A DNA stretch of 37,827 nucleotides, taken from assembly GCA_030535425.1 (NCBI GenBank), contig JAUNHQ010000027.1, forward strand, positions 1 to 37,827. Direction: 5' to 3'. This document shows positions 32,451 to 37,827 of the stretch, one piece after another (the stretch's first letter is position 1; each line of letters starts with the position of its first letter). The stretch is from Pseudomonadota bacterium. Its GTDB lineage: Bacteria > Pseudomonadota > Gammaproteobacteria > Burkholderiales > Burkholderiaceae_C. The notes beneath the pieces were generated by a model that searched no databases, was not told the origin of the DNA, and saw nothing but the letters and a program-made list of their open reading frames with translations. The position numbers and the translations under genes are program-made.

Positions 32451-34745
32451 CTAATTTGGCCCTGCCCATGCCCCGCCAGGCCGCCAGCGGCGCAGCAGCA
32501 GGGCATTGGCCATGACGCTGACGGATGACAGGGCCATGGCGGCGCCGGCGAGCACGGGGCTTAGGTAGCCCAGCGCGGCCAGGGGGATGCCGGCTGTGTT
32601 GTAGATGAAGGCCCAGAACAGGTTTTGCCGGATTTTGGCGACGGTGCGCTGCGAGATTTCGAGCGCGGCGGGCACCAGGCCCACGTCGCCGCGCATGAGG
32701 GTGATGCCGGCGGCGTGCATGGCCACGTCGGTGCCGCTGCCCATGGCGATGCCAACGTCGGCCGCGGCCAGGGCGGGGGCGTCGTTGACACCGTCGCCCA
32801 CCATGGCCACCACGGTGTGGGGCTGGGCGCTGCCGCTGCCTTGCCCGTCTTGCCTGCCTTGCAGTTGGGCGATGGCCTGGGCCTTGCCTTCGGGCAGCAC
32901 ATTGGCCAGCACTTCGCCCTGGTCGGGCCGCAGGCCCAGGCGCTGGGCCATGGCTTGGGCGGCGCCAGTGTTGTCGCCGGAGATCATGACGCAGCGGATG
33001 CCGCGCGCGTGCAGCGCCTCGATGGCCTGGCGTGCGCCGGGCTTGGGTTCGTCGCCAAAGGCCAGCAGGGCCAGGGGGCGGGGCGGGGCGGTGTCACCAC
33101 CTGTGTCAGCGCCTGGGCCAGCGCCCAGGGCCAGCACCGATACGGTGGCGCCTTGGGTTTGCTGGGCCTGCGCTTCGTCGGCAAAGGGTTGCATGGGGGC
33201 GCCCAGCTCGTCCATCCAGCGCAGGCTGCCGATGCGCAGGGTGTGGCCGCCGACCACGCCCTGGGTGCCGCGGCCGGGCACGGCGCGCACGTCTTGCGGG
33301 GCGGTCAGGGTTGCGCCCTGGGCCTGGGCGGCGGCCAGCACGGCGCGGGCCAGGGGGTGTTCGCTGCCTTGTTGCAGGCTGGCGGCGGCTTGCAGGGCGG
33401 CGGCTTGGTCCACGCCGGGGGCGGGCCGCAGGGCCAGCAGGCGCGGCTGGCCTTGGGTGAGGGTGCCGGTTTTGTCAAAGGCGACGGTGCGCACGCGGTG
33501 CGCCAGCTCAAGCGCCTGCGCGTCTTTGATGAGGATGCCGTGGCGCGCGGCCACGCCGGTGCCGGCCATGATGGCCGTGGGGGTGGCCAGGCCCAGGGCG
33601 CAGGGGCAGGCGATGACGAGCACGGCGACGGCGCGGACGATGGCGACTTCAGCCCCCGCGCCGGCCAGCCACCAGCCGATGAAGGTGAGCAGCGCAATGC
33701 CCATGACCACGGGCACGAAGACGGCGGCCACGCGGTCCACCAGCCGCTGCACGGGGGCTTTGACGGCTTGTGCGTCGGCCACCAGGCGGATGATGTGGGC
33801 CAGCACGCTGTGGCTGCCGGCGGCGGTGACGCGCATGAGCACGCGGCCATCGCCGTTGATGGCGCCGCCGGTGAGCGCGTCGCCCACGGTTTTGGGCACG
33901 GGCAGGGGCTCGCCGGTGAGCATGGATTCATCGGCCTGCGTGTGGCCTTCGGTCACGGTGCCGTCGGCGGGAATGCGCTCGCCCGGGCGCACGGCCAGCA
34001 CGTCGCCGGCGCGCAGCTCGTCCACGGGGATGTCTTTTTCGCGGCCGTCCCAGTCGATCAGGTGCGCCACTTCGGGCCGCAGCGCGTGCAGGGCGCGGAT
34101 GGCGGCGGTGGTCTGGCGCTTGGCGCGCTCTTCCAGCCACTTGCCCAGGCGCACCAGGGTGACGACGACGGCGGCGCTTTCAAAGTACAGGTGGTGGTGG
34201 GCATGGCCCGTGAGCCACAGCCACACCGACAGCAGCCAGGCGGCCGTGGTGCCCACGGACACCAGCAGCTCCATGTTGCCGCTGCGGTTTTTCAGCGCAT
34301 GCCAGGCCGCGCGGTAAAAGCGCGCACCCAGGATGAATTGCACCGGCGTGGCCAAGGCAAATTGCACCCAGGCCGGCGGCATCCAGTGCACGCCCAGCGG
34401 CGCCAGCAGCATGGGCAGCACCAGGGGCGCGCACAGCAGCAGGCCCAGGCCCACGGGGGCAAAGCCGGCCCAGGGGCCGCCCTCAGGCGCGCTCAGGGCC
34501 GTGTCGGCGCGGCGCGGCTCGTAACCGGCATCGCGCACGGCGCGGCGCAGGCGCGCGGGCATGTCCTCACCATCGCCGCCGTAGGTGATGCGCGCGCTTT
34601 CGGTGGCCAGGTTGACGGCGGCGTCTTGCACGCCCGGCACTTTTTTCAGCGCCTTTTCAACACGCGCCACGCAGCTGGCGCAGGTCATGCCGCCCACGCC
34701 CAGATCCAGCGTGTGCAAAGCCTCGGTGGTGGCAGGTGCGTTCAT
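32451..34745 (-). CDS. copA: Cu(I)-translocating P-type ATPase CopA
   Basis: 764 residues. One N-terminal heavy-metal domain with GGMTCASC (Cys22, Cys25), then eight membrane helices, TGE in SMLTGEP, the transmembrane metal motif ACPCALG, the phosphorylation loop DKTGTLT, SEHPLA and GDGVNDAP. It exports Cu(I) from the cytoplasm. The start is set at ATG 34745 because upstream ATG 34769 lies inside the CueR dyad of the promoter. With the -10 ending only seven bases before ATG 34745, the transcript is probably leaderless; no ribosome site precedes it. It is divergent from copZ-cueR. Confidence 0.95.
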   Translation of the reverse strand: MNAPATTEALHTLDLGVGGMTCASCVARVEKALKKVPGVQDAAVNLATESARITYGGDGEDMPARLRRAVRDAGYEPRRADTALSAPEGGPWAGFAPVGLGLLLCAPLVLPMLLAPLGVHWMPPAWVQFALATPVQFILGARFYRAAWHALKNRSGNMELLVSVGTTAAWLLSVWLWLTGHAHHHLYFESAAVVVTLVRLGKWLEERAKRQTTAAIRALHALRPEVAHLIDWDGREKDIPVDELRAGDVLAVRPGERIPADGTVTEGHTQADESMLTGEPLPVPKTVGDALTGGAINGDGRVLMRVTAAGSHSVLAHIIRLVADAQAVKAPVQRLVDRVAAVFVPVVMGIALLTFIGWWLAGAGAEVAIVRAVAVLVIACPCALGLATPTAIMAGTGVAARHGILIKDAQALELAHRVRTVAFDKTGTLTQGQPRLLALRPAPGVDQAAALQAAASLQQGSEHPLARAVLAAAQAQGATLTAPQDVRAVPGRGTQGVVGGHTLRIGSLRWMDELGAPMQPFADEAQAQQTQGATVSVLALGAGPGADTGGDTAPPRPLALLAFGDEPKPGARQAIEALHARGIRCVMISGDNTGAAQAMAQRLGLRPDQGEVLANVLPEGKAQAIAQLQGRQDGQGSGSAQPHTVVAMVGDGVNDAPALAAADVGIAMGSGTDVAMHAAGITLMRGDVGLVPAALEISQRTVAKIRQNLFWAFIYNTAGIPLAALGYLSPVLAGAAMALSSVSVMANALLLRRWRPGGAWAGPN

Positions 34746-34752
34746 GCCGGGC

Positions 34753-34783
34753 AGTATGAGGCTTGCCATGGTGGCAAGGTCAA
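34753..34783 (-). promoter_or_regulatory. CueR-type promoter of copA
   Basis: On the minus strand TTGACC (34783-34778), a 19-bp spacer holding the dyad CTTGCCA-N3-TGGCAAG, and CATACT (34758-34753). Nineteen-base spacers with a central dyad are diagnostic of MerR-family-controlled promoters. Confidence 0.88.
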
Positions 34784-34837
34784 GCGCAAGAATGAATAGG
34801 AACAAAAAAGGCCTTTTGCGCGCATCCAGAGCGTGCG

Positions 34838-34861
34838 AGAAGCTACTTATTTCATAGCAAA
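34838..34861. repeat. 24-bp dispersed palindromic element between the copper promoters
   Basis: AGAAGCTACT, seven variable bases, then TAGCAAA: the same design and spacing as at 11047-11070 in parB. Confidence 0.6.
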
Positions 34862-34874
34862 TACCGTACATGGC

Positions 34875-34905
34875 TTGACATTGCCACCGTGGCAGGGTTC
34901 AAACT
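34875..34905 (+). promoter_or_regulatory. CueR-type promoter of copZ-cueR
   Basis: TTGACA (34875-34880), a 19-bp spacer with the dyad TTGCCA-N3-TGGCAG, and CAAACT (34900-34905). It mirrors the copA promoter. Confidence 0.87.
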
Positions 34906-34941
34906 CCGGGCCTTTTGAGCGACCAACGGAGTTTTTCAGCC

Positions 34942-35142
34942 ATGCAACAGCAATTCACCGTCACCGGCATGACCTGCGGCCATTGCGAAGCCGCCGTCAC
35001 CCGCGCCATCAAGCAACTGGATGCCCAGGCCCAGGTGCGGATTGACCGCACCCAGAACCGGGTAGAGGTGGAATCGGCCCAGCCGCGCGAAGCCATTGCC
35101 GCCGCCATCCGCGAAGAAGGCTACGAAGTGGCACCGGCATGA
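34942..35142 (+). CDS. copZ: CopZ-type copper chaperone
   Basis: 66 residues, a single heavy-metal-associated domain: QFTVTGMTCGHCEAAVTRAI carries the Cu(I)-binding pair in MTCGHC, and VEVESAQPREAIAAAIREEG follows. It is cytoplasmic and hands Cu(I) to CopA and probably to CueR. ATG at 34942 is used, ten bases after GGAG; an ATG at 34915 would add nine residues and lies too close to the promoter. Its stop overlaps the cueR start (ATGA), so both are made from the same CueR-type promoter. Confidence 0.95.
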   Translation: MQQQFTVTGMTCGHCEAAVTRAIKQLDAQAQVRIDRTQNRVEVESAQPREAIAAAIREEGYEVAPA

Positions 35143-35585
35143 GCGCAGCGGCCCAGGCACATGCGCACACCCACCCGCAGCAAAGCGTGAACATCGGCCA
35201 GGCCGCGCGCGCCTCGGGCGTGTCGGCCAAGATGGTGCGCCACTACGAAGCCCTGGGCCTGCTGCGCCCGGTGGCCCGCACCGAAGGCGGCTACCGGCAG
35301 TACACGGCGGCCGACATCCACACCCTGCGCTTCATCAAGCGCGCGCGGGATCTGGGCTTTGCCATGGCCGAGATTGCCGAACTGCTGAGCCTGTGGCACG
35401 ACCGCCAGCGCGCCAGCGCCGACGTCAAGCGCATTGCCCAGGCCCACGTGGCCGATTTGGAACAACGCATCGCCGCCCTGCAAGACATGCGCCACACGCT
35501 GCAAAACCTGCTGCACCACTGCCACGGCGACATGCGGCCCGACTGCCCCATCCTCGACCGCCTGGCCGGCCAGCCTGCGCCCTGA
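35139..35585 (+). CDS. cueR: CueR, MerR-family copper-responsive regulator
   Basis: 148 residues. VNIGQAARASGVSAKMVRHYEALGLL is the MerR winged helix, followed by TEGGYRQYTAADIHTLRFI, a dimerisation coiled coil, and the metal loop CHGDMRPDC (Cys-x7-Cys), the spacing typical of Cu(I)/Ag(I)/Au(I) sensors. It should activate both promoters at 34753 and 34875. Unusual is a 16-residue N-terminal extension rich in His (MSAAAQAHAHTH); most CueR proteins begin directly with the helix-turn-helix. An internal start is not supported, since the ATGA overlap with copZ fixes this start. Confidence 0.94.
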   Translation: MSAAAQAHAHTHPQQSVNIGQAARASGVSAKMVRHYEALGLLRPVARTEGGYRQYTAADIHTLRFIKRARDLGFAMAEIAELLSLWHDRQRASADVKRIAQAHVADLEQRIAALQDMRHTLQNLLHHCHGDMRPDCPILDRLAGQPAP

Positions 35586-35774
35586 GCCTTGCGCCATTTG
35601 CCTGGCGCCTTTCTTCGTGCAACTTTACATAGCGACATGCGGCAGCGATGCGGGCGATACACACCCCGCGCAGACTTGCGCTCAAGCCGGTCAAGGGGCT
35701 TTTTGAAAACCCCTTTCGCACACCGGCCCCACGCCGTTTGTTCAAAGAGTCCTCATGATGAAAGGAAAATCACC

Positions 35775-36374
35775 ATGGCTCGCCATCACCACCACCATCA
35801 CCACCGCAAGCACCTGTTGATCGCCACCTTGCTGGCCGCTACCGCTGGCCTGGCCGGCGCCCAAACCGTCATGCCCGCCGCAGGCGACGGCGCAGCCCAG
35901 CCCCCCGCCGCCCGAGCCAGTGCCGAGCGCGGCGAACGCGGCGACCGTGGCCCGCGCGGCGAACACGCCCGCAAAGACCCCGCCGAAATGCAAAAACGCA
36001 TGGCCGAGCGCCACGCCAAGCGCATGGCCGATCTGAAAGCCCAACTCAAGATCACCCCCGCGCAAGAAGGCGCCTGGAACAACTTTGCCGCCGCCATGCA
36101 GCCCAAGGCCCCCGCCCAGCGCCCGGACCGTGCCGAGTTCGACAAACTCACCACCCCGCAGCGCATCGACCGCATGCAAGCCCTGCACGCCGAGCGCGGC
36201 GCCGAAATGAAAGCCCGGGGCGACGCCACCAAGGCCTTCTACGCCCAGCTCACGCCCGAGCAGCAAAAAACCTTTGACGAACGCGCCCTGCGCGGCGGCA
36301 AGCATGGCGACGGCGACCGCCGTGGCGGCGGCAAGCATGGCCGCCACGGTGGCCATCACGGCGGTCACCACTGA
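35775..36374 (+). CDS. Spy/CpxP-like periplasmic protein with poly-His leader
   Basis: 199 residues. The N terminus is MARHHHHHHHRKH (seven consecutive His), followed by a hydrophobic core LLIATLLAATAGLAG and cleavage near AGA-Q, so the His run belongs to the signal-peptide n-region. The mature protein is Arg/Gly/Glu-rich, then helical, with LTxxQ-type motifs (ITPAQEGAWNNF; LTPEQQKTFDE) of Spy/CpxP chaperones. The C terminus (GKHGRHGGHHGGHH) is His/Gly-rich, fit for metal binding. AAAGGA precedes the ATG. It follows cueR by 189 bp, so a role in periplasmic copper or envelope stress is likely, though not proven. Confidence 0.85.
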   Translation: MARHHHHHHHRKHLLIATLLAATAGLAGAQTVMPAAGDGAAQPPAARASAERGERGDRGPRGEHARKDPAEMQKRMAERHAKRMADLKAQLKITPAQEGAWNNFAAAMQPKAPAQRPDRAEFDKLTTPQRIDRMQALHAERGAEMKARGDATKAFYAQLTPEQQKTFDERALRGGKHGDGDRRGGGKHGRHGGHHGGHH

Positions 36375-36543
36375 CCCCCCTGAGCAATCCCCCCGCACAG
36401 GCAGCGCCAGCCACACGGCCTGCCCGGTGCGTTCCAGGCCACCGGTTTTGACGAAGCAAAACCGGTGGCTTTTTCATGCCTGCGCGCACACTTTCACTTT
36501 GATGGGGTGCGTTCCCTCTGGAAAAAGGCATGGGGTTTTTTCT

Positions 36544-36564
36544 CCCTCTCCCTCTGGGAGAGGG
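36544..36564. repeat. CCCTCTCCC hairpin
   Basis: CCCTCTCCC (36544-36552) and GGGAGAGGG (36556-36564), a perfect 9-bp stem with a TCT loop, followed by TGGGGTGAGGG. This form of palindrome is widespread between proteobacterial genes. Confidence 0.6.
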
Positions 36565-36676
36565 TGGGGTGAGGGCAGGCAGCGCAAATGGGACGCCCAA
36601 TGGCAAACATGTCCACGGCCAGTCAAACCCAAGCCAAGCGCGCCATGAAACACCTGGGGCAGGCAATGCCCCGCTG

Positions 36677-36710
36677 GCCCCCATCCCAACCTTCCCCCAA
36701 AGGGGGAAGG
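36677..36710. repeat. Interspersed hairpin repeat, copy B
   Basis: GCCCCCATCCC, AA, CCTTCCCCC, AAA, GGGGGAAGG: perfect 9-bp stem (36690-36698 with 36702-36710). Second copy of the element at 7416-7449. Confidence 0.6.
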
Positions 36711-36745
36711 GGCCAAACCAGCGCCATCAAAAATCATAGCTGCCC

Positions 36746-36764
36746 GCGCGCGCCTGTCGCGCGC
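36746..36764. repeat. Dispersed hairpin, GCGCGCG arms
   Basis: GCGCGCG and CGCGCGC around CCTGT, preceded by CATAGCTGCC. It has the same layout as 29478-29500 in the opposite orientation. Confidence 0.5.
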
Positions 36765-36865
36765 AAACGGCCTTTTTAATGCCTCAACAATCTTTTGCCC
36801 GGCGGTGAAAACCCCAAGGGTTCGCGCACTGGCGCCAGCTCAGTTTTTTACGTAAGCTGGCCGCC

Positions 36866-37738
36866 ATGCCCTACACCGCGCCGCCTCCGCCCCCCATGCC
36901 CCCGCGCCCTGCGCGCGGCAGCCTGTGCCTGCTCGCCGTGCGCCAGGTGCCCTTGTCGGCGCCGCTGCAATGGCTGGCCCTGGGCTGGCGCGACGTGTGG
37001 CGCTGCGGTGTGTGGAGCCTGCTGCACGGGCTGGCCATGGCCGTGTTTGGCGGCTTGCTGCTGGCGCTGGCTGGCCACCACTTCTGGCTGCTGGCAGGGG
37101 CTTTTTCAGGCTTTTTGATCGTGGCCCCGGTGCTGGCCACCAGCCTGTATGCCATGAGCCGCGCCCTGGCCCGTGGCGAGCCGGTGGGCGCACGCACCAT
37201 CGCCATGACCTGGATGCGCTGGCAATACTCGCGCTACGCCGTGTATGGCGGCTACTGGAGCCTGGTGCGTTTTGGCCTGCTGCTGTCGCTGGCGGGCACG
37301 GGCTGGGTGCTGACCTCGGCCGCGCTCATCACCTTGCTGGCGCCGCAGCCGGTGCGCACCCCCATGGATTTTTTGCACCACGTCGTGCTAGCGCCGGGCG
37401 GGCATGTGTTTGAGCTGTGGCTGACCCTGGGCGCGCTCATGGCCGCGCCGCTGTTTGCCTCCAGCGTGGTGGCCATGCCCTTGCTGCTGGACCGGCGGGC
37501 AGACGTGCTGCAAGCCGTGCTGACCAGCTGGCAAACCGTGCTGCACAACCCCGCCGCGCTGGCGCTGTGGGCGGCGCTGCTGCTGGGGCTGACCCTGCTG
37601 GGCATGGCCACGGCGCTGCTGGGGCTGATCGTCATCGTGCCCTGGCTCGGCCATGCCAGCTGGCATGCCTATCAGGCGCTGGTGGACCCCAGCCACCTGC
37701 CCGAGCGCCTGCCGCCAGAAGGCCCCCCCGCCTCTTGA
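36866..37738 (+). CDS. DUF2189 family integral membrane protein
   Basis: 290 residues. A Pro-rich N terminus is followed by VPLSAPLQWLALGWRDVWR, then about six hydrophobic helices, with the family's conserved stretches FSGFLIVAPVLATSLYAMSR and SSVVAMPLLLDRRADVLQAV. DUF2189 proteins are inner-membrane proteins of unknown function, common in alpha- and betaproteobacteria, sometimes near cytochrome oxidase genes. ATG at 36866 is the first start; the ribosome site is weak (no AGGA), and Met 11 (MPPRPARG) is an alternative. It is not linked to the copper genes, from which a 491-bp repeat-rich gap separates it. Confidence 0.85.
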   Translation: MPYTAPPPPPMPPRPARGSLCLLAVRQVPLSAPLQWLALGWRDVWRCGVWSLLHGLAMAVFGGLLLALAGHHFWLLAGAFSGFLIVAPVLATSLYAMSRALARGEPVGARTIAMTWMRWQYSRYAVYGGYWSLVRFGLLLSLAGTGWVLTSAALITLLAPQPVRTPMDFLHHVVLAPGGHVFELWLTLGALMAAPLFASSVVAMPLLLDRRADVLQAVLTSWQTVLHNPAALALWAALLLGLTLLGMATALLGLIVIVPWLGHASWHAYQALVDPSHLPERLPPEGPPAS

Positions 37739-37827
37739 AAAAAAGCCTTGGCCTGCGCGCCACGCCCTATGCGCCCTAGGGCCTGTTCACACTGTTTTTA
37801 CCCCTGCGTTGCCCTGCCAAGGGGCCA

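Larger units (their letters stand above)
36375..36865. other. Intergenic region rich in hairpin repeats
   Basis: No gene is supported in this 491-bp gap. It holds three hairpins (36544-36564, 36677-36710, 36746-36764) and a GGTTTTGACGAAGCAAAACC-like inverted pair near 36441-36468 that could end the Spy-like gene. Confidence 0.45.

Noticed and set aside
1-37827. tRNA, rRNA, CRISPR array, riboswitch or replication origin
   Set aside because: I looked for T-loop words, regular spaced repeats and DnaA-box clusters by eye and found none convincing; parB alone is not evidence for an origin.

Overview
The window looks like a chromosomal piece of a high-GC betaproteobacterium of the order Burkholderiales, most probably Comamonadaceae. 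The reasons are the protein families (Porin_4-type porins, a PepSY/cytochrome b561/two-component operon, a CueR/CopZ/CopA cluster, a DUF2189 protein), the codon use, and short dispersed palindromes built on AGCTAT/ATAGC. I cannot name the genus from sequence alone.

Layout. (1) 1-2.8 kb has lower GC and holds two decayed genes (a truncated epimerase-like gene and a truncated, frameshifted aldehyde dehydrogenase) and two SDR oxidoreductases, with a divergent LysR regulator. Its terminators are built from 12-mers one base away from Neisseriaceae DNA uptake sequences, so the segment was probably acquired from Neisseriaceae. (2) 3.8-6.0 kb carries a YhbW-like flavin monooxygenase and remnants of an IS1595-type and an IS5-type insertion sequence. 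(3) 6.0-10.7 kb has an MFS transporter and a PepSY - cytochrome b561 - OmpR-type regulator - histidine kinase operon preceded by a TTAAG direct-repeat box. (4) 10.7-16.6 kb reads rightward: a parB without parA, a small methyltransferase, a large secreted protein with about twenty 23-residue repeats and a C-terminal peptidoglycan-binding domain, and a CsgG-type lipoprotein.

(5) 16.6-23.5 kb is a tightly packed leftward operon: RpiR/SIS regulator, periplasmic binding protein, fused double permease, ABC ATPase, histidine phosphatase and porin, closed by a clear terminator and preceded by a strong inverted repeat. It reads as a complete outer-membrane-to-cytoplasm uptake route, probably for a phosphorylated or phosphonate compound. 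(6) 23.9-29.3 kb has a soluble histidine kinase/FixJ-type regulator pair, an unrecognised 730-residue Ala/Gly/Pro/Gln-rich protein whose start overlaps the stop of a second porin, and that porin. (7) 29.4-31.9 kb is a polymorphic toxin/immunity locus: a nuclease toxin with a sharp composition break, its immunity gene, a terminator, and the orphan 3' end of a second immunity gene. (8) 32.0-36.4 kb is a copper island: a CsoR/FrmR-type regulator, copA, divergent copZ-cueR with two MerR-type promoters (19-bp spacers), and a His-rich Spy/CpxP-like periplasmic protein. (9) The right end has dispersed hairpin repeats and a DUF2189 membrane protein.

No tRNA, rRNA, CRISPR array or replication origin was seen. 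The best candidates for undescribed biology are the six-gene uptake operon, the repeat protein/CsgG pair, the porin-coupled 730-residue protein, and the toxin locus with its upstream repeats and orphan immunity tail.
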